Source: Nitrospira_D sp019636945 (GTDB taxonomy: Bacteria; Nitrospirota; Nitrospiria; Nitrospirales; Nitrospiraceae). From it: a stretch of DNA of 64,000 bases. The translations under genes and the position numbers were made by a program. The notes under the pieces were generated by a model, which saw only the letters and a list, made by a program, of their open reading frames with translations, did no database searches and had not been told where the DNA came from. The DNA is taken from the NCBI RefSeq assembly GCF_047338595.1, contig NZ_JBLFBO010000009.1, positions 62,001 to 126,000 of the forward strand. Reading direction: 5' to 3'. Positions 44,701-51,086 of this stretch are shown piece after piece (position 1 is the first letter of the stretch; each line of letters opens with the position of its first letter).

Positions 44701-46287
44701 CGCCAGCCTCGCCCCACGGCGACCCTTGATGCGATGATTGATCTGGTCATGATAAAGATAGGCCAGTCCCCTGCCCCGGTTGGTTGCAATCCCCTCCGCC
44801 AACATACGGACGATGCGGTCAAATGTTGCCCGCTCCAGGTCACGATAGGGGTCAGCCCGTCGAACAAGCGCAAACAAGTCCTCTTCGCTCCAGGTCTGGG
44901 TCGCGGCAGCGGCCACGAGCTGTTGCGCCAGGATGTCGAGCGGAGCTAACGGCACCTCGATACGGTCCAACGTGCCGTTCTTGATCGCCCGGATCAGCGA
45001 GGCACATTCGAGCAACTCATCTCTCGTCGTGGCGAACAGACGGCCTTTGGGAATCGCTTTAATCCAATGGCCGGCACGCCCGATGCGTTGCAAGCAAGTG
45101 GCAATGGCTCGCGGCGACCCGATCTGGCAGACCAGATCGACCGTCCCCACATCGATGCCAAGCTCGAGTGAGGCCGTTGCCACGACCACGCGCGTCTTGC
45201 CGGACTTCAACCGTTCCTCGGCTGATAACCTGATCTGCCTTGACAGGCTGCCGTGATGAGCTGCCACCGCGTCGGACCCAAGATCCAAGAGTCGCTCTTC
45301 CAGGTAGTGAGACACTCGTTCAGCCAAGCGGCGCGTATTGACGAACACCAGCGTCGTCCGGTGTTCCCGCACCAGCTCGGTGACACGGTCGTAGAGATCA
45401 GACCAGATGGCATTCGTCGCGATGGCACTCAATTCGTCTTTTGGGACTTCAACTGCGAGATCCATCTGGCGCCTATGGCCGACGTTGATGATCCGAGGAA
45501 GTGGTGAGGGCTGAGTGGTCAGGACTGAGGACTGAGTGTTGAGGGCTGAGTGAGTTGCGCATGACGAATGACCAATGACCTGTGACAAGTCACGCTCGCC
45601 TCGTGAAGTAGGCTTCACGAACGACGCTGATCGGTTTCCCATCAGAAACCGCGCGACGGCTTCAATCGGCCGCTGCGTGGCGGAAAGGCCAATTCGTTGT
45701 GGTTTTGTGAACGTGAGGGCTTCCAGCCGTTCGAGTGACAGGGCGACATGAGATCCGCGCTTATTCGGTGCGAGTGCATGAATCTCATCGACAATCACGG
45801 TGCGCACCGTCTGTAAGAGCTTTCGGCTCTTGTCAGCGGTCAATAGGATGAAAAGCGATTCGGGAGTCGTAACGAGAATATGCGGTGGCCGTTTGAGCAT
45901 CTGCTGGCGATCCGTCATCGGCGTATCGCCGGTACGGACGAGCACCCGAAGCTCCGGCATCATGAGTCCAGCCTGCAGCGCACGCATTCCGATCTCGGCC
46001 AACGGTTTCTGAAGATTCTTCTGGATATCGTTGCTCAGCGCCTTGAGCGGCGAGACATAGAGCACATGCGTTTGGTCATCCAGATTACGAGCAAGAGCCT
46101 GCTTGAAGAGCTGATCGATGCAGGAGAGAAACGCCGCAAGAGTCTTACCTGAGCCGGTCGGCGCAGCAATGAGCGCATCTGCACCTGATTGAATCGCCGG
46201 CCAGGCCTGGACTTGCACATCAGTCGGCTCATCAAACGATGCCTGAAACCATTCAGCAATGAGGGGATGAAAACCCGAGAGCGGCAT
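41785..46287 (-). CDS. Lhr-type large DEAD/DEAH helicase with in-frame repeat insertions
   Basis: The ATG at 46287 (MPLSGFHPLIAEWF) gives a protein of 1500 residues. Walker A APTGSGKT is near residue 50, then VIVDEIHAL (DEIH), GLSATQRP (motif III), VFVNTRRLAERV and QRIGRAGH (motif VI). A winged helix and Lhr C-terminal domains follow. Lhr proteins are 3'-5' ATP-dependent DNA or RNA:DNA helicases used in repair. At least four low-complexity peptide stretches (from DNA at 45501-45628, 44361-44390, 43073-43110 and 42220-42322) look like inserted dispersed repeats translated in frame, so the protein is longer than the family norm. Confidence 0.9.
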   Translation of the reverse strand: MPLSGFHPLIAEWFQASFDEPTDVQVQAWPAIQSGADALIAAPTGSGKTLAAFLSCIDQLFKQALARNLDDQTHVLYVSPLKALSNDIQKNLQKPLAEIGMRALQAGLMMPELRVLVRTGDTPMTDRQQMLKRPPHILVTTPESLFILLTADKSRKLLQTVRTVIVDEIHALAPNKRGSHVALSLERLEALTFTKPQRIGLSATQRPIEAVARFLMGNRSASFVKPTSRGERDLSQVIGHSSCATHSALNTQSSVLTTQPSPLPRIINVGHRRQMDLAVEVPKDELSAIATNAIWSDLYDRVTELVREHRTTLVFVNTRRLAERVSHYLEERLLDLGSDAVAAHHGSLSRQIRLSAEERLKSGKTRVVVATASLELGIDVGTVDLVCQIGSPRAIATCLQRIGRAGHWIKAIPKGRLFATTRDELLECASLIRAIKNGTLDRIEVPLAPLDILAQQLVAAAATQTWSEEDLFALVRRADPYRDLERATFDRIVRMLAEGIATNRGRGLAYLYHDQINHRIKGRRGARLAAITSGGAIPDTATYAVVAEPEGTVVGTVDEDFAVESLAGDIMLLGNTSWRIKGVESGKVRVEDAHGAPPSIPFWLGEAPSRTAELSAEVAGLRSEIERLTSADPSPESCHLSALSWLRQECALDARGAQQVIEYVLSGNAVLGVVPTQDCVVAERFFDESGGMQLVLHTPFGGRINKAWGLALRKRFCVTFDFELQAAATDNGLVISLGEKHSFPLESVFSYLHSNSVRETLIQAVLLAPMFATRWRWNASRALALLRFSNGKKVPPQIQRMKSEDLLAAVFPDAIACQENLTGQRAVRHIPDHPLVQETLRDCLTDAMDLEGLIAVLRRIETGTIRCVAVDTPTPSVFSHEILNANPYAFLDDAPLEERRARAVEMRRTLPPDLLGQVGALDPEAIAEVARESWPVVRDADELHDALLTLFWLPESEVTQWAAYLPLLMESGRAVLLTVKGEASGVKGWVATENRERVERVLEGEEDATLDTIVLGWMESTGPMTTVELAERLHLPVSPIDAAMVRLESQGQVLRGQFRPHAALRTQSSALSGTPPPEWCYRRLLARIHRLTIGILRKEVEPVSATDFMRFLLQWQHVVPGSRQHGEAGLQRVIAQLAGFEAAASAWEPQLLRSRMAKYDPELLDRLCLGGAVCWGRLSPHPRFSQSGDSERRRIVPTSIAPISLFPREDSDWLMKSVRSEATTAPAEPTSQLSPVAQDLYRALGQQGASFFNDLVRITHYLQTEVEQGLWELVAAGFATADGFDNLRSLMDPHRRRAEGRERGRRPRHTAGRWSLLRGTEPLMVDGQWSSGPDQAISHQPSAIGSSTSTQHSTLSAQVAHQLLRRYGVVFRDLLARESLVQSWRDLLVQYRRMEMAGEVRGGRFVSGFTGEQFALPEAVEALRAIRKTSGASSHEIKLSATDPLNLAGVILPGPRVPAVPTNFLVLKDGVLVRAVVGRQGDGPLAVTEPFGSATVERST
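42220..42322. repeat. repeat tract inside the helicase gene
   Basis: GTGTTGAGTGCTGAGTTGA, then three GGCTGATGGCTGATG-like units, then TGACCATTGACCATCAACCATT. It encodes the low-complexity peptide with SHQPSAIGSSTSTQHSTLSAQ. Confidence 0.7.
43073..43110. repeat. CTGAGT-type repeat inside the helicase gene
   Basis: AAGTGCTGAGGACTGAGTGC and GGAGTGCTG units, translated as AALRTQSSALSGT. Confidence 0.65.
44361..44390. repeat. short repeat inside the helicase gene
   Basis: GAGCTGACAGGTGACAGCTT followed by TCAGGTGAGG: an imperfect internal repeat and hairpin. Confidence 0.45.
45501..45628. repeat. composite repeat insertion inside the helicase gene
   Basis: Four CTGAG-type units, then GACGAATGACCAATGACCTGTG, then a REP-like GTGAAGTAGGCTTCACGAACGACG. 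All remain in frame, giving peptides such as THSALNTQSSVLTTQPSPL. Confidence 0.75.
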
Positions 46288-46742
46288 GGTGCGAGATCGT
46301 ACCACACCGACAACAACGACTCTATCGCCGTGCAGTAGCGCATCGCACGATCAGGCTATAGCCGAATGTCCTCCTCCAATCGTCGCATCGCAGGAATCCC
46401 ACCGGTTCTTGTTCAGCGCTTGAGAAACTAAGCCATCCACCCCACCGTCACCGATACTGGTTCGCCAAGAGGGTGTACAGCGCCGTCCAGTCATCCTGCC
46501 GCAACAGAGACACGGCATCGCCACTGCTGCCCCTTCCCAGCTAAAGAGCCCGAGCCTCCCCTGCATCGTCCGTCTCAAGCAATTGTGCATACTCCCACGT
46601 CTAGGTCTCGGCAAAGGGTATCGGGTATTAAGTTGCGAGTCTGAAGATGCTTGACCCCCAGACAACTTGAAACATGAAACCCGAAACTTGACACTCAGCC
46701 CCCATTCCCCTGCACGTAGCACCTGTGGCATCATATCGCCTG
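46288..46742. other. intergenic region with GTTTCA-type repeat
   Basis: About 455 bases with no supported gene. At 46663-46692 it has ACTTGAAACATGAAACCCGA, one of the dispersed GTTTCA-family elements. Confidence 0.5.
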
Positions 46743-47468
46743 ATGCATCTCTCCATCATCATCCCGGCCTTCAACGAAGCGCGTCTGATCGAACAGACTC
46801 TGCGATCCGTGACAACGTCATTGGCCGCAAACGCAGGATCCGGTTTCACATCGGAAGTGATCGTCGTCGACAACAATTCCACGGACAATACTGCGCAACT
46901 GGCCAGAGACGCCGGTGCCCGTGTTGTTTTCGAACCGATCAATCAAATTGGGCGGGCGCGTAATGCAGGTGCCGCCCAGGCCACCGGCGAGTGGCTGCTG
47001 TTCCTCGATGCGGACAGTTTGCTGAGTGCGGAACTGTTGGCGGATATTCTCTGTCTGATCGACTCCGGGAAATACGTCGGCTGCGGGAGTACGTTACGGA
47101 TGGATGGCTTGCCCTGGTGGGCGCGTCTCACATTGCAACTCTGGACCAGGACCTCGATCCTCTGTCGTTGGGCGGCCGGAGCGCTCGTGGTCTGCCGGCG
47201 CGATGCGTTTCAGGACGTCGGCGGATTCGACCAGGAACTCTATGCGTTAGACGAAGTGCGGCTCAGTAAACAGCTGAAGCAATGGGGACGGCGGCAGGGA
47301 TTGCAATTCACCATTCTCACCAAGCATCCCCTCGAAACCTCATCCCGTAAAGTCTCGCTTTATTCGGGCCTGGAGATTGCCGGTCAGATCTTCCGAATTT
47401 TTCTCCTACCCAAACGAACCTTGCAGGACAAAAAGCATCTCTCCGTCTGGTACGACGGGAGACGCTGA
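46743..47468 (+). CDS. glycosyltransferase family 2 protein
   Basis: Started at ATG 46743 (241 aa). The GT-A core is clear: LSIIIPAFNEARLIEQTLRS, VDNNSTDNTA, and DxD-like LFLDADSLLSAELL with the metal-binding Asp residues. A short C-terminal part with AAGALVVCRRDAFQDVGGFDQELYALDEV (acceptor site) and a hydrophobic amphipathic segment follow. It probably builds an envelope polysaccharide or glycolipid. The sugar is unknown. It is isolated on the plus strand. Confidence 0.85.
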   Translation: MHLSIIIPAFNEARLIEQTLRSVTTSLAANAGSGFTSEVIVVDNNSTDNTAQLARDAGARVVFEPINQIGRARNAGAAQATGEWLLFLDADSLLSAELLADILCLIDSGKYVGCGSTLRMDGLPWWARLTLQLWTRTSILCRWAAGALVVCRRDAFQDVGGFDQELYALDEVRLSKQLKQWGRRQGLQFTILTKHPLETSSRKVSLYSGLEIAGQIFRIFLLPKRTLQDKKHLSVWYDGRR

Positions 47469-47477
47469 CAAATAGTT

Positions 47478-47532
47478 TCAGGTTTCAGGCCTGATGATTT
47501 TGGCTTCCACGTAACTCGAAACGTGAAACTCC
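47478..47532. repeat. GTTTCA-type degenerate repeat
   Basis: AGTTTCAGGTTTCAGGCCTG and an opposing CTCGAAACGTGAAAC. Related to the copies at 48371 and 50989. Confidence 0.6.
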
Positions 47533-47544
47533 GGATGCAGCGGT

Positions 47545-48318
47545 CTAAATGCCGGCGTACCACTCATACCCTTGATCCTCCCAATAGCCGCCTTTTCCCC
47601 CACCGATACCGGCTAGAAACTCAACCAGTTCAATCTTCATGACGTACTTGGCCTGTTTGTACCCAAGCTGGCGCTCAAACCGCAGCCGCAGGGGCGCGCC
47701 GTGTGGAATATCCAATGCCACGTCATTGAGCTCGTAGGCCAAGATCGTCTGGGGATGATAACAATCGGCCACCGCCATACTCTCGTAATAGGCAATCCCT
47801 TCGTCGTCCACGTCAGCACAGTGAAATACCGCATACCGCGCATTTGGCAGTGGCTCGACCTGGTGCATCAAGTCTCCGATTGGCACACCGGTCCATTTGC
47901 CGATAGCACTCCAGCCCTCTACGCAATCATGACGCGTGATCTGTGTGCGCGCAGGCAGTTCTTTCAATGCGGCCAGCGACCAACTTCTCGGCGACTTGAC
48001 CAGGCCGACTATTTCCAGCGTCCATTCAGAAAAATTCCGTGCGACATGCTCGGCGTACAGTTCTGTCCCTGGATCGGTATTGCCGTTCGCCGGGAAGACG
48101 GTCGAGATGTCGGCCTCGCCATATTCTTTGGCCAGGGCCTCGCGCGGAGTCACCGCCCGTTGCACGATTTCCGTCACCCGTTCTGCCTTACTGAGAATAT
48201 TGGGAAACCAACTGCTCTGCGAGAGATTGTCACAACCGGACAGTACGACCACACTCGCTGCCCCGACGGTCCCCTTCAGGAACTGTCGCCGCCTCATTGA
48301 TTGTTGTTGTGGAATCAT
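47545..48318 (-). CDS. Tat-exported YedY/MsrP-like molybdopterin oxidoreductase
   Basis: The start is set at 48318 (MIPQQQSMRRRQFLK, 257 aa). GGAGG is 5 nt upstream, and the extra frame before it is repeat-derived. It has a Tat signal (RRRQFLKG) followed by a lipobox VVLSGC (Cys29), so a lipid anchor on the periplasmic side is likely. The sulfite-oxidase-fold core contains HDCVEGW, where Cys132 would ligate molybdenum. MsrP reduces methionine sulfoxide in periplasmic proteins, and some relatives act on other S- or N-oxides. The downstream partner of the cytochrome b gene at 48477, it lies beside a Met-rich protein and ECF genes, which supports a sulfoxide-repair role. Confidence 0.85.
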   Translation of the reverse strand: MIPQQQSMRRRQFLKGTVGAASVVVLSGCDNLSQSSWFPNILSKAERVTEIVQRAVTPREALAKEYGEADISTVFPANGNTDPGTELYAEHVARNFSEWTLEIVGLVKSPRSWSLAALKELPARTQITRHDCVEGWSAIGKWTGVPIGDLMHQVEPLPNARYAVFHCADVDDEGIAYYESMAVADCYHPQTILAYELNDVALDIPHGAPLRLRFERQLGYKQAKYVMKIELVEFLAGIGGGKGGYWEDQGYEWYAGI

Positions 48319-48370
48319 ATTGCCTCCGTAATCAGTGGTAGGTGTGGGAGCTTCTGGTATCATGGATCGA

Positions 48371-48454
48371 GTTTCATGTTTCATGTTTAACGTTTCAAGT
48401 TATACAGGAGTTACACTTCTCAGACCTGAAGCCTGAAAGATGAAACCTGAAACT
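48371..48454. repeat. composite GTTTCA inverted repeat
   Basis: GTTTCATGTTTCATGTTTAA ... CTGAAAGATGAAACCTGAAAC: the halves are roughly inverted around CAAGTTATACAGGAGTTACA. The same architecture occurs at 50989-51076. Confidence 0.7.
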
Positions 48455-48465
48455 ATTGACCGTGC

Positions 48466-48494
48466 CGCTTCACGCTTCACGAATGACGCTTCAC
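48466..48494. repeat. REP-like GTTCGTGAAGC-family copy
   Basis: CGCTTCACGCTTCACGAATG followed by ACGCTTCAC. A partial member of the family at 25592. Confidence 0.6.
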
Positions 48495-49397
48495 ATGTTC
48501 AACGATGAACCATCCTGTAATCATCGAACGGATGTTGTTGAAGAACCCGGTCACGATCACCTGGACCACATGAATCAGAATGAACCCGACGAATGCAAAA
48601 CAGGTGATGAAGTGGATCGTCCTGGCAGCCTGACGCCCACCCAATACCGTCAAGAGCCAGGGAACTGCGGTGTCGATCGTCGGCGACATCGCGAGACCGG
48701 TCAGCACGATCAACGGCCCCAGAAGGAACAACACCGTGGCGTAGGCCAATTTTTGCAGCACGTTGTACCGCCTGGCTTCTTCACCGATTGGGTGCCTGAA
48801 GACCAGGTGCTCCTTAAGAGACTTCCCGATGCTGCGCCAATCCCTGCCGGTTGGAGCCAGATCACGTGTGACATGGCGGCTCGCGACGGCATAGGCGGTA
48901 AAAATCAACCCGTTGATCACGAAGAGCCAGGCAAAAAGCAGATGCCATTGCCGCCCCATCGCAAGCCATTTGGCGCTCGGAATCGTCGCCCAAGCGGGAA
49001 AGGCGCGGCGCATCCCATCGGAGTAACCGAGCACACCAGTCGTGTCGAACTGATGACCTAGAATAGTCGTGATACCTTTGACATCACCACTCTCCGTTGC
49101 CATAGGCCTAATCGACAGTAAAGCTTGATCACGATCAGAACGATCTCCCCAATAGAGTACCGGATGCGCATTGAAGATCTGCAGTCCGCTCATAATGAGG
49201 ATGATTAGGAATGGGACATTGAGCCAGTGACTGACCCGAACCGGCAGCCGATGGCGATAGACCCGTTCGATCGCACAGGGAGTCGCAACTGTGGTGGGAC
49301 TCACTGTCGACAAGCCTTCAAATGCGGGCAGCGCTGCCATCAGCTTCGGGGCGGCTTCCTGACTGACCACTGCATCCGACTGAATGCGTACCGCCAT
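48477..49397 (-). CDS. b-type cytochrome, electron donor of the molybdoenzyme
   Basis: This 306-residue protein has four or more membrane helices and His residues in HWLNVPFLIILIMSG, QWHLLFAWLF and IHFITCFAFVGFILIHVVQV that can ligate two haems. It belongs to the bacterial cytochrome b561/Ni-hydrogenase-cytochrome-b type, larger than MsrQ (YedZ). It would pass quinol electrons across the membrane to the molybdoenzyme encoded 158 bp downstream. An ECF-type promoter (49434-49462) lies in front. Confidence 0.85.
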   Translation of the reverse strand: MAVRIQSDAVVSQEAAPKLMAALPAFEGLSTVSPTTVATPCAIERVYRHRLPVRVSHWLNVPFLIILIMSGLQIFNAHPVLYWGDRSDRDQALLSIRPMATESGDVKGITTILGHQFDTTGVLGYSDGMRRAFPAWATIPSAKWLAMGRQWHLLFAWLFVINGLIFTAYAVASRHVTRDLAPTGRDWRSIGKSLKEHLVFRHPIGEEARRYNVLQKLAYATVLFLLGPLIVLTGLAMSPTIDTAVPWLLTVLGGRQAARTIHFITCFAFVGFILIHVVQVIVTGFFNNIRSMITGWFIVEHVKRHS

Positions 49398-49433
49398 GAT
49401 TCCACCTCCCCTTCTTGATGGACAACCTAGCGT

Positions 49434-49462
49434 TGTGTCGGAGATGCAGATGGTTTCTTACA
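49434..49462 (-). promoter_or_regulatory. ECF-sigma-type promoter of the cytochrome b-molybdoenzyme unit
   Basis: On the minus strand TGTAAG (49462-49457), 15 bp, CCGACACA (49441-49434), ending 36 nt before the ATG. The same two boxes and spacing occur at 50934-50962. Confidence 0.7.
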
Positions 49463-49480
49463 GCCGAGCGTGATGTGTCA

Positions 49481-49500
49481 AGCGTCGTTCGTGAAGCGGT
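49481..49500. repeat. REP-like GTTCGTGAAGC-family copy
   Basis: AGCGTCGTTCGTGAAGCGGT. One arm of the family palindrome. Confidence 0.55.
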
Positions 49501-49628
49501 CGAGACGATGGGTTTCGAGTTTCTGATTCCAAGGTGCGGGTTGGAGATGGTTGTCTCCTGCATCACATGGAACGTGAAACCTGGAACCCCGTCATCGGCA
49601 CTTTTTTCTAACCAACTTCCAGAAACAA

Positions 49629-49665
49629 CAAGGCCCGCGGTTGGGTTATCCAACCGCAGGCCTTG
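49629..49665 (-). terminator. terminator hairpin of the Met-rich gene
   Basis: CAAGGCCCGCGGTTGG, loop GTTAT, CCAACCGCAGGCCTTG: a 16-bp stem with one C/A mismatch, 28 bp after the stop. Confidence 0.8.
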
Positions 49666-49692
49666 GAGGTAGGACTGTGTGGAGCTTTGTAG

Positions 49693-50010
49693 TTAGTATC
49701 CCATTGCTCCCTTGAGATTGCCCTTCATAGCATCCTTGCTGGCCTTCATGTCCTCCTTCATGGCATCTTTCGAAGCCTTCATGGAGTCCATTTTGCCCTT
49801 CATCTCCCCTTTCATCTCATCTTTCATCACGCCGGGCTTGCCTTTCATGGCATCCATGTTTGCCTTCATGTCGCCCTTCATCGAGTCCATATCGTGCTTC
49901 ATCTCACCCTTCATCTCGTTGGCCATCGATCCCATCTCACCGGCCAATGACATCGTCCCGACACACATCAGACCGACAACTGCTGCCACTGTGATCATCG
50001 TCGTCTTCAT
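49693..50010 (-). CDS. methionine-rich periplasmic protein
   Basis: The start is set at 50010 (MKTTMITVAAVVGL, 105 aa), with AGGAGG 6 nt upstream. The signal peptide ends SLAGE. The mature ~82 residues contain 18 Met, roughly one in five, in repeats such as MKGDMKANMDAMKGK and KASKDAM. Such Met-rich peptides can act as sacrificial oxidant scavengers that are repaired by methionine sulfoxide reductases (MrpX in Azospira). A YedY/MsrP-like enzyme, a cytochrome b and an ECF system lie next to it. The segment GEMGSMANEMKGEMK matches the protein at 33861. It ends in a strong terminator. Confidence 0.8.
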   Translation of the reverse strand: MKTTMITVAAVVGLMCVGTMSLAGEMGSMANEMKGEMKHDMDSMKGDMKANMDAMKGKPGVMKDEMKGEMKGKMDSMKASKDAMKEDMKASKDAMKGNLKGAMGY

Positions 50011-50065
50011 TGAAAACCTCCTGATAGTGAATGATGGATTGACCTCATGAACACACAACATCCGA

Positions 50066-50536
50066 TTAGTCCCGCACCTTCGTCTGCTTCTGTACCTCCG
50101 GCCAGTTGGTATTGGCCTGTTGGATATACCCCGGAACATCCGACAGCCATCGCGTCCGGACCGTCTCACTATAATTGAGATAAAGTGTATCATGGACCAC
50201 GCTGAAGGCCTCTGGATCGATCTTGGCCTTATACCCTTTTGCCATCCCATAGGCGCAGTAGCCGCCATATTGCGGGGCATACTTGGCCGGATCAGCAGCA
50301 AAGGCCTCACGATGCAAGGCTGACGCAAAGAGAAAGGTTGAGCCCAGAAATTCAGCATGAAACTCCGGCAATCCCTTCACTGGTTTCTGCTCAGTCACAT
50401 AGGCCACGGGATCGTAGCCATCGATCGCCAGACCGTTCCGTTCAAAGAACGCTCCAGCAGTTGCATTGCCTACAGACAGAATGATTCCGCATACCGCCAA
50501 CGAGAGAGTTTGTCCGTATCGCTTCATACATGTCAT
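50066..50536 (-). CDS. YHS-domain periplasmic protein
   Basis: This protein of 153-156 residues (ATG at 50536 or 50527) has a signal peptide ending TAGAF. The YHS-type core is FERNGLAIDGYDPVAYVTEQ, FLFASALHREAFAADPAKYAPQYGGYCAYGMAKG and WLSDVPGYIQQAN. YHS domains often bind metal, here probably through the Cys and Tyr of YGGYCAYG. It lies 87 bp after the zinc-finger gene and 55 bp before the Met-rich gene, so all three can share one transcript. Confidence 0.85.
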   Translation of the reverse strand: MTCMKRYGQTLSLAVCGIILSVGNATAGAFFERNGLAIDGYDPVAYVTEQKPVKGLPEFHAEFLGSTFLFASALHREAFAADPAKYAPQYGGYCAYGMAKGYKAKIDPEAFSVVHDTLYLNYSETVRTRWLSDVPGYIQQANTNWPEVQKQTKVRD

Positions 50537-50623
50537 CCATAAGAATTCAGTATGTCACGTCGATCCCAGCGAGACTCTACCCAATCCACAGAGAGACAGC
50601 GTACATCTTTCAATCGGGAATAC

Positions 50624-50905
50624 TCAGCTACCGGAGCGTACACGGCTTGCGCGAGTAACAAAGGCCTCCCGCAGGCGATCCATATTCTTGGGGTTCTCCT
50701 CAGCCTGGGGTAGTAACCCCACAGTCTTTCTCACCGTCGCAATCTGCTTCACATAGGTCTCACAGCCGGCACACATCGCCAAGTGCAGAACGATCTGTCG
50801 TTTGCGTTCATCACCGATATGCTCGTCTAAATAAGCTGACGCCCACTGCACAACCTCCTGACAGGTGATCTCTGGGACAATCCCCGGTCCCTCTTCCTGT
50901 GCCAT
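50624..50905 (-). CDS. zf-HC2-type anti-sigma factor
   Basis: This 93-residue cytoplasmic protein has the anti-sigma zinc-finger pattern C15 (ITCQEVVQ) with H41-x3-C45-x2-C48 (HLAMCAGC), in a fold where zinc-bound Cys may sense oxidation. It lacks a membrane segment. Its likely partner is the ECF sigma factor 180 bp away. A 29-bp ECF-like promoter (50934-50962) lies in front. It would keep the sigma factor inactive until thiol oxidation, by analogy with RsrA and ChrR. That is inference. Confidence 0.8.
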   Translation of the reverse strand: MAQEEGPGIVPEITCQEVVQWASAYLDEHIGDERKRQIVLHLAMCAGCETYVKQIATVRKTVGLLPQAEENPKNMDRLREAFVTRASRVRSGS

Positions 50906-50933
50906 CGTTAGGACCCTCCCTATGCTCTAGAAC

Positions 50934-50962
50934 TGTGTCGGTCCTGGCGGGGTTTTCTTACA
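50934..50962 (-). promoter_or_regulatory. ECF-sigma-type promoter of the anti-sigma unit
   Basis: On the minus strand TGTAAG (50962-50957), 15 bp, CCGACACA (50941-50934), ending 28 nt before the ATG. Same boxes and spacing as 49434-49462, and similar to 62240-62268. Confidence 0.72.
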
Positions 50963-50988
50963 AGGCACCTGATTATCCCCCCGTCAAG

Positions 50989-51076
50989 AGTTTCAGGTTT
51001 CAAGTTCAACGTCTCAAGTTATGCAGAGACCGAAAGTCTCAGACCTGAAACTTGAAACATGAAACGTGAAACCGTG
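50989..51076. repeat. composite GTTTCA inverted repeat
   Basis: GTTTCAGGTTTCAAGTTCAA ... CTGAAACTTGAAACATGAAA around CAAGTTATGCAG. Partner of the copy at 48371. It lies between the ECF sigma gene and the anti-sigma unit. Confidence 0.7.
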
Positions 51077-51086
51077 AACCACGACG

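Noticed and set aside
42220..45628. CRISPR-like repeats in the helicase gene
   Set aside because: Units are short, degenerate and without regular spacers. No cas gene is near.
47701..48300. Plus-strand frame of 199 codons
   Set aside because: Antisense to the molybdoenzyme gene, with no RBS and no family resemblance.
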